Assembly: GCA_031272415.1 (NCBI GenBank)
Contig: JAISTU010000017.1
Location: forward strand, 1-21,952
Origin: Bacteroidales bacterium
GTDB lineage: Bacteria; Bacteroidota; Bacteroidia; Bacteroidales; WCHB1-69
Reading direction: 5' to 3'
Length of the DNA stretch: 21,952 bases
Program-made: the position numbers and the translations under genes
Notes under the pieces: generated by a model
Told to the model about the DNA's origin: nothing
Seen by the model: the letters and a program-made list of their open reading frames with translations, nothing else
Databases searched by the model: none
In this document: piece by piece, positions 6,905 to 16,580 of the stretch
How the letters are laid out: each line of letters starts with the position of its first letter
Position numbering within the stretch: the first letter of the stretch is position 1

Positions 6905-9900
6905 TTAAAATGCAATTACATCAACAGGCCTTTGTACACACATAAATTTAAGCGTCTTTTCTGTTCCGTATTCATTATTCCGAATATGAATAATATACAG
7001 TCCGCTGGCAATAGGTATATTGGCAGTGTTTTTCAAATCCCACTCATAGTAGGTAGTTCCATTATCAGGTTTATCTAACGACCTCACCAAAGTACCGTTT
7101 AAGGTATAAATTTTGATTTGACAAGTGTTAGGCAAATTGATAAATTTCACTTTTGTTTCATACTGTGTCGCCTCATATCCTTTTGTAGCAATACCATAAT
7201 AAGGATTGGGAACAATATTGATTGAATCCATTTGTCCCTTTGCCACATCTTTTTGGTTATAAAGAGGCACTAATGAGCGTGTTGAGAATTTATACAAAGG
7301 CATATTCCCATTTGCCGGTGCTGCCACGCCTGCATTGGCTGTTGAACGCCATTTTTGATACGGACGCGTTACTCTTAACTTAATTGTAAGGTCGTTACCC
7401 GGCTCTAACCATGTTTTTCCCGGATAATGCAACGGCATACCAACCCACATAACATTTTTATAAAGGGCTACTTTATTATTTTCAGAACTTTCTCCTGCTA
7501 CCAACATGGCACGCGCTTTAGCACCTTGGTCGTAGGTAGGAATGGTCAGAGCATCTGAATATGATGACACACTCCAATTGGAAGGATTGTAATATCTCAA
7601 TGTCTGGTGCCCAAATATATATAGAAAATGCCCCCCACCTGCTACATATTCATAATCTTCAGACCTGTAAGGTGATGCACTTTCATAAGGATTGAAAATC
7701 ATATCTGCTCCATTTTCACCCGGATACATTGAATTTTCACCAAACATAACATTGAGCCTTTCACCTGTTTCAGGGCAAATAACATAACCAGGGAACCAGC
7801 CCATACCTGTTTCACTGGTATTTTGCTCTCCATTGCAATAAACAGAATAGGCTTTTCTTAAATTATGTCTTACCGCATGACCGGCAGTCGCCGCAGGGTC
7901 ATTACCAATTTCTACAACAGGACACCGTGTCCATTTGGTTGTATCTGATGTCATTACTATATCAACACTATACAATTCCGTCATAAAGTTTTCAACACCA
8001 TTAACGCTTATTCCTTTATAATTTGATGAACTTACTTCTGCTGCCTCATAACCCATCTTTGGATTACCGTGATATTTAGAAGTCAATGTATAAGGTGCAA
8101 ACCAGCCATTGATAATCGTATTGAACTGTCTATCTTTGTCATACCACAATTGGAATCTTGAACCACTCGTATTAGGCGCATCGGTTGCTCTAATATTGAA
8201 ATAATAGTCTTCTTTTATCCATTTGGAAACCAATAAATCGTTATCCATGTCGCCATCTGATGTTGTTCCGGCACGTACCCAATTCATATCATTTTCTCCA
8301 TCTGCAATCCCGTACATCCAGCCTACACCCGGCTGAGAGTAACTCATTGTACAATAATCACTTAACAGCGAAACTGTCGATAAGAGATAATATCCGGCAG
8401 GTGTATTTTGATTAACAATGTAATCCAAAGGCGTAAATCGAGCATCATTTGCCGTAATAGCAATACCCAAATCCAGCCAATAATGTTCTGCATCGGCTAT
8501 CAATATTTGCTGATTGATTTTACTTACAGGCATATCAGAGAATATTTCTATCAAAGAATCATTCTCATTGGTATAAGAAAGTACCCATTTTGTATCTTCC
8601 GTAACCCCCAAATTGGTGGTATTAAAAGTGTCTGTAGGATTGAAGAAACGCAATGTATAATCATAGCCTTTCACTCTTAAGGGGTCAATTACTTCGACTT
8701 TAATAGGACCTCTGTTGACTTCAAACACCAAACTATCTGCATAATTATTGGCTAATATTTCAGCAATAGATTTTGGGGTCAATTCCAAAGCATTGCCTCC
8801 ATTTCCATGTCCCTCATACTGCGTTATTTGTGGCGAAGAACCAAAAGAAGAATTAAGTATCATGCCATTTTCTTGCATAGTATTTTTGTGAGGTATCACG
8901 GTGTATACACGTGCATTTTTATCGCCTTGCAAATATGGTTTTTTCTGTCCTAATAAACCATCGGGATTATCTGCATCAATAGAATAAGGTGCATAACAAT
9001 TGTACGCATACGCAATTGCCATATAATAATATTTTTGATAGTTCATCAATTGACCACCGCCAAATTTATCTTCTTTGATAGAAAAAGCATGTTGAATACC
9101 GGCATCAGCCCCTTGCACTCTCACCACAGGCACGTCTTGCCCAATACTTTCATCAAACTCAAAATTGGTAATAGACGTTATTCCGTTTTTAATATCACAT
9201 TGGAACACCAATTGTGCTTTTGTAATATCGTCCAATTCTCCTGCCTCAACCGTCGCATCTGCCAATTGATATACTTTATAACCTTCAAAATGATAACTTC
9301 TTTCATCTTGACTATATTTTATAGTATCTCTTGTTTCTACTGCAAGCGTCTTAATTTTTGTGCTGGTATGATAAATGGTGTCTCCCATACCTGTAACAGT
9401 AATGGAATCTACTACTACTGATGTGTCTTGAACATATTTATATCCCAATACAACTCTTTCTGCTGCTATAGAATAATCTTCTTTTACGTATTGTTCTTGA
9501 TAATTATTGGAATTTTCAGGATTGGTAAGATGGCAAATCAATTCTTCGTTCATTTCAACAAAAGAAAGGTCAGGTGCCCAAGGTCCTTCCAAACGGATAA
9601 AACAACTTTCAAACAATGACTGAGCCTTATCGTCTACAATTCTCAATAATTCAACCGAAGCCCACGGATTACCTATCGCTCTTGCCCACGGAATACCAAC
9701 TGTAATATAATTGACCGCACCCGCTTTAAGAGTAAAAGGTCCCGCTGACTGCATAAAACGTCTATCTGCGGGATTGCTGTTTTCATTTCTATCTGTCCAA
9801 GTATTAGGCGTTGTGGTAGGTGTTTCACCTTTTGTTCCCCAATGACAAGGGTCGCTATCGCCGGGATACATAAAATCACATTCAGGGGCAGTAGTACCTG

Positions 9901-11458
9901 TTTCATTTTGGTGTCCTGTTTTTCCAAAACGCATCCGAGAGTTATCTTTCCAATAGCCTCTCAACATATTGTAATATTCAACCGCTTTGGAAGGGTCTCC
10001 TGTTTTGGTTTGGTCATTATTGTGATATACAAATCTACGCATACCATAACGTTCATTATCTACAATACCATCTCCGAAATTAACACCATTGATAGCAGCC
10101 GCACGTACTAATACATTCCTTGTAACAGAGATATTGGAGTCTTTGCCATCTGTGGCAACACCTACACTATCCCATGTAAATTGTCTCAATTGCCCATCTG
10201 CGGTAACAATTTGACAAACATTATCATAATTTTTCTCAAAAGAAGGTCCGTGTAAATTGCTTCCTTTATAAGACGGATTATCATAACCGTCAGGGTCTAA
10301 ATATGGTCCTTGGAAAAAGTCTACTCCAACTGCCGGCGGATTAGCACCATAATGTTGTGGCAAACCGGTTCCGTCAATATCTTTACCATTATAACAATAT
10401 CCCAATCCTCTTTCAACATCACAACCTATATAGTCATCTTGTGCATACCCTAAATCGGCATCTACCCATTGGCTAAAATAAGTTTCTGTTAAGTCAAAAG
10501 TAGAACGGTTAATAATTTCATAAGAATAAAAAGTCATATTATTCAACTCATCGGTAGTGGTAAAACCAAAAGCCTGCGCCCTGATTTCCAAGCCGATAGG
10601 AGAGCCTTGTGTTTCTGTATGTGCTGCTCCCTTGTCATTAAGTATCCACCACAAAGTTTCATCGCCTTTGAGCACTTGGTCTGCCAAAATTCCACCGCTT
10701 GAATAACTTATACCTGTTTTTGGATTTTTATACATTGTTTCGTATGTTTTGGGCAAACTATCTCTGGCTGCCAAAAGACGATTTTGTGGCGTCCATGGAC
10801 ACAAATTTTCTTCAAAATCATAATAAGGATAATCGCCGTTTTCAGGTCTATATTCCATATCCCCATCAACGTCCATAAAAGGAGCAATAAAAGGACTCTT
10901 TTTGTGGTCAGGGTCATCAATAGGATTGCCGGGCCACTCTTCAATTTCCTTTGGTATTACATAATCAGGGAAAAGAGGATTATTGACTTTGAGCATGTGG
11001 TCATAAGCCATTACCTTTGTCATGCGAAAATGTTTGTCATATTTGGTACAAGTGGATTGGTCAATATCGGCACTTTGTAAATCCAAAGGTCCTGGCCAGA
11101 AATCGTTTCCATTTTGGCGGAAACGAATGGCTGCCAATTTTAACTGACCTGAAAAGTCCTTCCCCCCTATCCACAATGCAGAGGCAAACAAAGATGAGGC
11201 TTGTCCATTTTTAGGAATAAAATATTGTGCAATACTTTTGAACCACATAGAGCCACTGGTTTCTATGTAAGCCCTTACGTTATTGACTTCCAAAAAACTT
11301 GAACCTGCTGCGGGCAAACAATCGGCTGCCTTTCGAGGAGGTGTTGCTGCCTTTTTAGTAGGACTTCCTACCCACTGCTCGGCATAAATACTTGTTGAGA
11401 GCAACGCAATCGCTGCTGCTGTCAATACTACTTTCTTTATTGTGATATTATTTCTCAT
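6905..11458 (-). CDS. Very large secreted protein with T9SS type A-like sorting domain
   Basis: Exported 1517-residue protein of unknown function. It starts with a signal peptide (VVLTAAAIALLSTSIYA, cleavage after about residue 26). The N-terminal part has the recognisable words SLFASALWIGGKD, RFRQNGNDFWPGPL and DVDGDMEYRPENGDYPYYDF; the last is acidic and could bind calcium. A FTLKAGAVNYITVGIPWARA segment lies in the middle. The last 106 residues (1412-1517) are a T9SS-type C-terminal domain: VPNPYYG, KFINLPNTCQIKIYTLNG, WDLKN, IASGLYIIHI, KTLKF. The protein continues past the usual end of that domain with MCVQRPVDVIAF. It lies between a TonB-dependent receptor gene and a PorV-like gene, 45 and 14 bases away. 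No enzyme active site was recognised. A surface structural or binding role is a guess. Confidence 0.8.
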   Translation of the reverse strand: MRNNITIKKVVLTAAAIALLSTSIYAEQWVGSPTKKAATPPRKAADCLPAAGSSFLEVNNVRAYIETSGSMWFKSIAQYFIPKNGQASSLFASALWIGGKDFSGQLKLAAIRFRQNGNDFWPGPLDLQSADIDQSTCTKYDKHFRMTKVMAYDHMLKVNNPLFPDYVIPKEIEEWPGNPIDDPDHKKSPFIAPFMDVDGDMEYRPENGDYPYYDFEENLCPWTPQNRLLAARDSLPKTYETMYKNPKTGISYSSGGILADQVLKGDETLWWILNDKGAAHTETQGSPIGLEIRAQAFGFTTTDELNNMTFYSYEIINRSTFDLTETYFSQWVDADLGYAQDDYIGCDVERGLGYCYNGKDIDGTGLPQHYGANPPAVGVDFFQGPYLDPDGYDNPSYKGSNLHGPSFEKNYDNVCQIVTADGQLRQFTWDSVGVATDGKDSNISVTRNVLVRAAAINGVNFGDGIVDNERYGMRRFVYHNNDQTKTGDPSKAVEYYNMLRGYWKDNSRMRFGKTGHQNETGTTAPECDFMYPGDSDPCHWGTKGETPTTTPNTWTDRNENSNPADRRFMQSAGPFTLKAGAVNYITVGIPWARAIGNPWASVELLRIVDDKAQSLFESCFIRLEGPWAPDLSFVEMNEELICHLTNPENSNNYQEQYVKEDYSIAAERVVLGYKYVQDTSVVVDSITVTGMGDTIYHTSTKIKTLAVETRDTIKYSQDERSYHFEGYKVYQLADATVEAGELDDITKAQLVFQCDIKNGITSITNFEFDESIGQDVPVVRVQGADAGIQHAFSIKEDKFGGGQLMNYQKYYYMAIAYAYNCYAPYSIDADNPDGLLGQKKPYLQGDKNARVYTVIPHKNTMQENGMILNSSFGSSPQITQYEGHGNGGNALELTPKSIAEILANNYADSLVFEVNRGPIKVEVIDPLRVKGYDYTLRFFNPTDTFNTTNLGVTEDTKWVLSYTNENDSLIEIFSDMPVSKINQQILIADAEHYWLDLGIAITANDARFTPLDYIVNQNTPAGYYLLSTVSLLSDYCTMSYSQPGVGWMYGIADGENDMNWVRAGTTSDGDMDNDLLVSKWIKEDYYFNIRATDAPNTSGSRFQLWYDKDRQFNTIINGWFAPYTLTSKYHGNPKMGYEAAEVSSSNYKGISVNGVENFMTELYSVDIVMTSDTTKWTRCPVVEIGNDPAATAGHAVRHNLRKAYSVYCNGEQNTSETGMGWFPGYVICPETGERLNVMFGENSMYPGENGADMIFNPYESASPYRSEDYEYVAGGGHFLYIFGHQTLRYYNPSNWSVSSYSDALTIPTYDQGAKARAMLVAGESSENNKVALYKNVMWVGMPLHYPGKTWLEPGNDLTIKLRVTRPYQKWRSTANAGVAAPANGNMPLYKFSTRSLVPLYNQKDVAKGQMDSINIVPNPYYGIATKGYEATQYETKVKFINLPNTCQIKIYTLNGTLVRSLDKPDNGTTYYEWDLKNTANIPIASGLYIIHIRNNEYGTEKTLKFMCVQRPVDVIAF

Positions 11459-11503
11459 AACAGTCTGATTCTTTTATATATTAATACTTTTGTTTTATTC
11501 TAA

Positions 11504-14500
11504 TTAAAATGTAAATCTTATTCCAAATTCAGCCGTAGTAGGTGCTCCCCATGGATTGTTCCACGCCTGATTCATCATTATTGTATAATAATCCCAAAAT
11601 GATTGAACACTTTCTCTGGCGGCTATATAACTTTGATATTTTGTAGAAGTTAAGAAACCATCATCATCCGGCTCGCCTGTATAAGAATAGGCAGTCCTTG
11701 CTTGTTTAAATCCTAACAAATTGCTTACCGTTATGCTCAACTCCAATCCGCAAAGATGTGCAGAGCCATCTTCTTTCTTATTAACATTGAACATAAATGT
11801 TTTCCAAACTTTTAAATCGGCATTAAATGACCAAGGCAAGCGAGAACCATTGATGCTGCCTTCTACTTGTCTCTGTCCCAAACTAACAATAGATGAATAC
11901 ACTTCACTTGACCGTGTATATGGCAATCCGCTACCTGCTTTGAGCGTCAATGTAACCCCTACACCTTCCAAAGGTTTATATTCTTTTACTTTTTTACCTA
12001 CTTTAACATTTCTGGCTTTAAGTACATAATTCTTTTTGTAGGTTGAACCAAAATCATAATTCAAAGTAGCATTGATGCTGTGTCTTTGGTCATAACTTAA
12101 TGTGGTCAATGTACGCAAATTAGGTTGTCCTGATGCTATCAAAGTCGCAGCCGAAGTTGCCGTTGACCCTGTCCCTTTGGCAAATTGAATGGAGTAGTTG
12201 GCAGTAAAGTAAAAATTATCACCTTGACGCGCCTGAACGCCCACTTGAACACCCTGTGTTGTACCAAAGTCCATATTGGTATATGAATAATAACTTTCAG
12301 GATATGCCTGCAAATAGTTATACATTGTTACCTTGTCTCTATTTTCACGATAATATGCCGAAAAATCAATGGCTAAATTGTTGCCTATCATTTGATTAAA
12401 TCCAATTTGATATTCAATTGTCTTTTCAGGTTTAAGACCAGGATTGCTAAGCGGAGAACTTGAACTTGCCCTTGCTTTTGTTGAAAAATAAAGATAATCA
12501 ACAGGACGCAAAATATAAGGCACGCTATTGGTCATAATATTATAACTTGCTGTAAATTTGGACTTTTCACCTACCGCAAAGGAGAACGCAACTCTCGGAG
12601 AGAGTGAAATGCCTCCGTTAGCAAATGTAGGCGTATAATCCTCAAATGCTTCATAATGTACATAAGTAACATCTTTGTTGTCGCCTTCTGGTGGAGGTGT
12701 TTTAAACAAAGGATACAATTGTGGGTCGCCCGAAGAAGAAGCCAATTTATCAGGGTCGGTAGTTAATTGACCATCTGCATTGTACCAATTCATACCATTA
12801 CGATAGGCGGTAACCTCAGCAGGCATATTTTCCGAAACTTGATTTTTTACATATACATAATAATCACCTGTACGCATAAAATCAGGCACATCGGCTTCAT
12901 TCAAATTACCTCTTTTGATAGCCTCTTCTACCGTAAATGCTTCTCTGTAAAGATACATATCTTTTACAACAGGCTGATTAAGGTCAAATACGTCCAAACG
13001 TAAGCCCAAATTGAAATATAGAGAACGTATAGAAAAATTATCCATTATATATGCGCTGATTCTCAATGGTTTAAATGCACCTATAGAACTAAAATCACGC
13101 GTTGCAGAGTTATCTGAGAACCAATTTTTCATATCATTCATCGTAATAGGACGTGAAACCAAAGATTTTCCTTTATAATCTGCATAATTATATCCGTAAA
13201 AACTAATAATTTCATTACCATTGTAAAATAATTCCTCTGCTGAAAACATATCTAAACTGTAAAAATTGGGGTCATACGCATCCACGTCTACCCAGTCCAG
13301 ACTATTTGCGGCAAGTCCTAATTTTTCACGCAAAGATTTATCAAACTGACTTTGCGCAGATTCATTATAAAGACGATCAAATGAAATATATCCTGTAAAA
13401 ATGCCATTCTCATCTGTCTCCAAAATAGGATTATTGACATCCAACTGTTCTATATGTTTGTTAGCGTTAGCACGCATTACTGTCCACAATGATGCCGGAC
13501 TAATGGAGTATGAATGATAGGTCGTTTGTTCAAAATCAAATCCAAATTTAATGGAGTGATTTTGCACATCAAAACTAAACAAGGCTTTGGCACCCAGCCT
13601 ATCGGTCAAACTTCTACCATAACCATTATACGGTACGCCGGGAGCCGTAAATCCTACATAAGTCAATGTACTTGAGGACGGAAATTGCCCGTTCAACAAA
13701 GCCCCTGCCGCTTGTATATTGTCATCGTTGCCCAAATCACCATATTGTTCAAAAGCAAATTGTGTATATCTTGCCAACTCAGGATTTTTGTCGCCCGGTG
13801 TAAATTTGATTGACCTTGAATAGTTGGTCTGATGAACCCATACATCATAATAATAGTCATCTCCTACTTTATAAGGTGTAGTATTGTCCACATAATCATA
13901 ACTTTTATCATAAGTGTGTTCAAATTTTCCTATATATCCGTAATCAAACAAATTATCTTTGTGCTTGTGGCTATAACTTTCGCCTGTACTTCTTGTATAA
14001 AATCCTTGCAAACGATAATATGCGTTTTTAATTTTTGCATCTTTATCCAATTTAAGAAAATGTTGCAAGCGAGCATTTAGTCTCCAATTCAAAGTTCTGC
14101 TCATACCATTATTGATAGAGTTGTAAAGGATATTTGCCACAGAAGCACTTTTGCCGTAAGCATAATCCAAATTGCCTGACAAAGATAAATCAACACCATG
14201 CTTAAAGCGAAAATCCAATTTTCCCATTACTCTTGCAGTAGTACTCCATGAATTAGCCAATAATCTTTGCTTTTTTTCTGCCAATGACAAAATATTACCT
14301 TCTTGATATTTGGTTACATATTGCGCATTGTATGCTAATACATTTCCTTGTTCTGTAACACGGAAAGGATTATTTGCCAAATAATCAATGGTTTCATCAG
14401 TGGCATAATAAGTACCTCCCCTCACAGCACCTCCTTGCGTATAAAAACCTTCCCCTGAAAGCAAAAAGCCCAAGGTAAAAGGATTGTCTTTGCCCTCTTT

Positions 14501-15262
14501 GTTCTTTGCTTTTACAAGCGGACCAGTCAAACCAAATGTCAACTCATTACTAATATAACCATCTATATGAGTGAAAGCCCCTATTTGACCGGACAGTTTA
14601 TTAGAGACACCTCTTGTTTCAATCTCAACAACAGCCGTAGCGTCACCATATTCTGCAGAAATAGCACCTTGAATAAATGATACTTGTCCGATAGCCCCCT
14701 GTGGTACAGAAGATGTCGGAACACCATCTACATAATAAGTAACCTCACCCGGACGTCCCCCACGAACACTCATACTGGAGCCACTGCCGACTACACCACT
14801 CATATTCTCTAATATACCTGACAATGAACGAGTTGGTAATTTTTCAATATCTTCAGAACTTACACGCTCTGCCTTCGATACATCTCCCGCCTCAAACATC
14901 ATTTTTGTTGCTTTCACCTCAACACCTACTATCTCTGTACTTGAAGATGACATAACAACGTCCTGATATTTAGTAATGCCTCCGCGAATTTCAATGCCTG
15001 TAATTGTTATCGTTGCATACCCTTGTGAGGTGGCAACTAAATCATACTTCCCTGACGGAATAGGTTTAATAGTATAACTACCATCGTCATTGGTAGTTGT
15101 CCCTGTTATCAAACTTCCGTTTTGCATCAAACGAACATTAACATAATCCATCGGTTGACCGGAATTGTCCTTAACCGTTCCTCTCAATGTGTTGTCTTGC
15201 GCAAAGCCAACACCACTCGTAACTAACGCTATACCAAGCGAAAAAAGTATTTTTCTAAACAT
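11504..15262 (-). CDS. TonB-dependent receptor with carboxypeptidase-regulatory-like N-terminal domain
   Basis: Outer-membrane protein of 1252 residues. Signal peptide 1-21 ends GVGFA. Residues about 25-105 are a CarboxypepD-regulatory-like beta-sandwich (LRGTVKDNSGQPMDYVNV, DGSYTIKPIPSGKYDLV). Residues about 130-220 are the plug domain (LSGILENMSGVVGSGSSMSV, RGGRPGEVTYYVDGVP). The remainder is a 22-strand-type barrel rich in Tyr and Asn, ending in a terminal aromatic strand EFGIRFTF. A SusC-type partner (SusD) is absent. Instead the next genes code for a giant T9SS cargo and a PorV-like barrel, so it may take part in surface display rather than glycan import. Its substrate cannot be told. 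It is first in its operon, with a good -7 promoter box about 38 bases upstream of its start codon. Confidence 0.88.
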   Translation of the reverse strand: MFRKILFSLGIALVTSGVGFAQDNTLRGTVKDNSGQPMDYVNVRLMQNGSLITGTTTNDDGSYTIKPIPSGKYDLVATSQGYATITITGIEIRGGITKYQDVVMSSSSTEIVGVEVKATKMMFEAGDVSKAERVSSEDIEKLPTRSLSGILENMSGVVGSGSSMSVRGGRPGEVTYYVDGVPTSSVPQGAIGQVSFIQGAISAEYGDATAVVEIETRGVSNKLSGQIGAFTHIDGYISNELTFGLTGPLVKAKNKEGKDNPFTLGFLLSGEGFYTQGGAVRGGTYYATDETIDYLANNPFRVTEQGNVLAYNAQYVTKYQEGNILSLAEKKQRLLANSWSTTARVMGKLDFRFKHGVDLSLSGNLDYAYGKSASVANILYNSINNGMSRTLNWRLNARLQHFLKLDKDAKIKNAYYRLQGFYTRSTGESYSHKHKDNLFDYGYIGKFEHTYDKSYDYVDNTTPYKVGDDYYYDVWVHQTNYSRSIKFTPGDKNPELARYTQFAFEQYGDLGNDDNIQAAGALLNGQFPSSSTLTYVGFTAPGVPYNGYGRSLTDRLGAKALFSFDVQNHSIKFGFDFEQTTYHSYSISPASLWTVMRANANKHIEQLDVNNPILETDENGIFTGYISFDRLYNESAQSQFDKSLREKLGLAANSLDWVDVDAYDPNFYSLDMFSAEELFYNGNEIISFYGYNYADYKGKSLVSRPITMNDMKNWFSDNSATRDFSSIGAFKPLRISAYIMDNFSIRSLYFNLGLRLDVFDLNQPVVKDMYLYREAFTVEEAIKRGNLNEADVPDFMRTGDYYVYVKNQVSENMPAEVTAYRNGMNWYNADGQLTTDPDKLASSSGDPQLYPLFKTPPPEGDNKDVTYVHYEAFEDYTPTFANGGISLSPRVAFSFAVGEKSKFTASYNIMTNSVPYILRPVDYLYFSTKARASSSSPLSNPGLKPEKTIEYQIGFNQMIGNNLAIDFSAYYRENRDKVTMYNYLQAYPESYYSYTNMDFGTTQGVQVGVQARQGDNFYFTANYSIQFAKGTGSTATSAATLIASGQPNLRTLTTLSYDQRHSINATLNYDFGSTYKKNYVLKARNVKVGKKVKEYKPLEGVGVTLTLKAGSGLPYTRSSEVYSSIVSLGQRQVEGSINGSRLPWSFNADLKVWKTFMFNVNKKEDGSAHLCGLELSITVSNLLGFKQARTAYSYTGEPDDDGFLTSTKYQSYIAARESVQSFWDYYTIMMNQAWNNPWGAPTTAEFGIRFTF

Positions 15263-15299
15263 ATTTCGATGTGTTAAAATTTATCTATTATACAAAATG

Positions 15300-15326
15300 C
15301 AAAGATAGCAAAAAAAACAATACAAA
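15300..15326 (-). promoter_or_regulatory. Promoter of the TonB receptor operon
   Basis: On the minus strand TATCTTTG (15307 down to 15300) fits the Bacteroidota -7 box TAnnTTTG. A TTTG lies 15 bases upstream (15326 down to 15323), closer than the usual 19-21 bases, with a T8 tract between. The box ends 38 bases before the start codon. The whole 27-base block matches the block at 20114-20140 at 26 positions. Confidence 0.65.
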
Positions 15327-15502
15327 AGTTAAATTTGACAAAAAAAAAATCAAAAAAAGTGGTTTTTTGTGCGTAAAATATTGATACTCAATTCAAAAAA
15401 AAATTTCATCCCTTTTTTCGGCTATTTATTTTTTTCAATTCAAAAAAAAACTCGCTCTCCCCTCCCCTACTCTATTATACATACATATATATATATTGTA
15501 TC

Positions 15503-15532
15503 TGTAGAAAAAAACGGCTGTGCGTTTCTACA
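15503..15532. repeat. Hairpin with TGTAGAAA arms
   Basis: TGTAGAAA at 15503-15510 and TTTCTACA at 15525-15532 are perfect 8-bp inverted arms around a 14-base loop. It is about 105 bases past the rmlD-like stop codon and no clear T run follows on the minus strand, so a terminator role is doubtful. Confidence 0.4.
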
Positions 15533-15560
15533 TTTTCAGTTTATAGAATTGAAAAAGTCC

Positions 15561-15605
15561 AATTTTAGAACATTTTTATCCAAAAATACAAAAAAATCTA
15601 CACTC
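15561..15605. repeat. Dispersed intergenic sequence, copy B
   Basis: The plus strand reads AATTTTAGAACATTTTTA, then TCCAAAAATACAAAAAAAT, then CTACACTC. It shares the order and spacing of words with the copies at 5426-5470 and 20410-20452. It runs straight into the short tandem repeat at 15598-15626. Confidence 0.5.
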
Positions 15606-15626
15606 TACACTCTAACTCTAACTCTC
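15598..15626. repeat. Short tandem repeat (CTACACT / CTAACT units)
   Basis: The plus strand has two CTACACT units followed by two CTAACT units and a partial one. A shorter version of the same words occurs near 436-456. It is about ten bases from the stop codon of the rmlD-like gene. Confidence 0.6.
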
Positions 15627-15635
15627 AATTTTCAA

Positions 15636-16496
15636 TTAAAAATCTATCCCTCTCAAACATTTTTCCAAACTTTCTCTCCAATGCGGAATAGAAATATTTA
15701 ATGTGGTTTTCACTTTTTGCTTGTCCAAAACGGAATAGAAAGGACGTGTGGCAAGCGTTGGATATGAAGTTGTGGGAATTGGTTTTACAACACATTGTAA
15801 ATGAGATTGTTGCACAATTTCATACGCAAAATCATACCAACTCGCAACTCCTTCGTTGCTAAAATGAAAAATTTGAGGCTCTTTGAACATATCTATTTTA
15901 TTGACAAACAAAGAGATAATATGTGCTAAATCGGCAGCATAAGTTGGAGTGCCAATTTGGTCGCAAACAATTTCTATTTGAGAGTTTTGCTTTGCCAAAC
16001 GAAGAATAGTTTTGACAAAATTGTAACCATAACTACTGTATAACCACGCTGTACGAATGATAACAGAGCGTGGTTTGTGGCATAAAATAGCCTCTTCTGC
16101 TGCCCGCTTGGAACGACCATAAACAGAAATCGGTGCAGTCCTATCTTCCTCATTATAAGGTCGATATGATTGCCCTTCAAAGACATAATCTGTTGAAATA
16201 TGTATCAAAAATATATCTTTTTCTTTGGCAAAAAACGCCATACGCTCTACTGCTAATGCATTGATTTGCCACGCTCGTATAAGTTCTTCTTCCGCTTTAT
16301 CAACAGCCGTATATGCCGCCGTATTGATAATTATATCTATCTGATTGTCAAATAGATATGCTTTTAATCGATGCTCATTGGTAATATCTATATCATCAAT
16401 ATCCGTAAAATACAATTGATGTGGTGAAAATGAGGCACTTATCGCCTGCAACTCTCTCCCCAGTTGTCCATTTGCCCCAAATACTGCAATTTTCAT
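15636..16496 (-). CDS. rmlD: dTDP-4-dehydrorhamnose reductase RmlD
   Basis: Cytoplasmic enzyme for the last step of dTDP-L-rhamnose synthesis: reduction of dTDP-4-dehydro-L-rhamnose with NAD(P)H. The 286 residues match the extended short-chain dehydrogenase family in length. Residues 7-13, GANGQLG, are the nucleotide-binding glycine motif. STDYVFEG (101-108) and the catalytic Y126-x3-K130 (YGRSK) follow, with PTYA and HFSNEG in the C-terminal sugar-binding part. The other rhamnose genes (rmlA, rmlB, rmlC) are not in the window. It follows der by 84 bases and no promoter was found in that gap, so it may be the last gene of the operon starting at 20057. It supplies an envelope sugar, which agrees with the lipoprotein and glycosyltransferase-like genes upstream. 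Confidence 0.92.
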   Translation of the reverse strand: MKIAVFGANGQLGRELQAISASFSPHQLYFTDIDDIDITNEHRLKAYLFDNQIDIIINTAAYTAVDKAEEELIRAWQINALAVERMAFFAKEKDIFLIHISTDYVFEGQSYRPYNEEDRTAPISVYGRSKRAAEEAILCHKPRSVIIRTAWLYSSYGYNFVKTILRLAKQNSQIEIVCDQIGTPTYAADLAHIISLFVNKIDMFKEPQIFHFSNEGVASWYDFAYEIVQQSHLQCVVKPIPTTSYPTLATRPFYSVLDKQKVKTTLNISIPHWRESLEKCLRGIDF

Positions 16497-16580
16497 TCTC
16501 TATTTTGTGATTTTTGTACGTTTTTTCAAATGATTTCTATTATACGTAAAATCTTTTCAAAATGTTACATTTTTAAGAAT

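Larger units (their letters stand above)
15263..15635. other. Intergenic stretch between rmlD-like gene and TonB receptor gene
   Basis: No gene was found in these 373 bases. In the transcribed direction the stretch begins with a short tandem repeat (15598-15626) and copy B of a dispersed sequence (15561-15605). Then come a hairpin (15503-15532), an alternating TA block (about 15478-15499), long A and T runs, and finally the receptor promoter (15300-15326). No canonical intrinsic terminator for the upstream operon was identified. Confidence 0.65.

Noticed and set aside
11504..15262. SusC-type glycan importer
   Set aside because: No susD-like gene, glycosidase or regulator is adjacent. The neighbours are a T9SS cargo and a PorV-like barrel, so only the general TonB receptor call is supported.
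15503..15532. Intrinsic terminator of the GT5-to-rmlD operon
   Set aside because: The hairpin is about 105 bases past the stop, and its T-rich part lies within the loop rather than after the stem on the minus strand.
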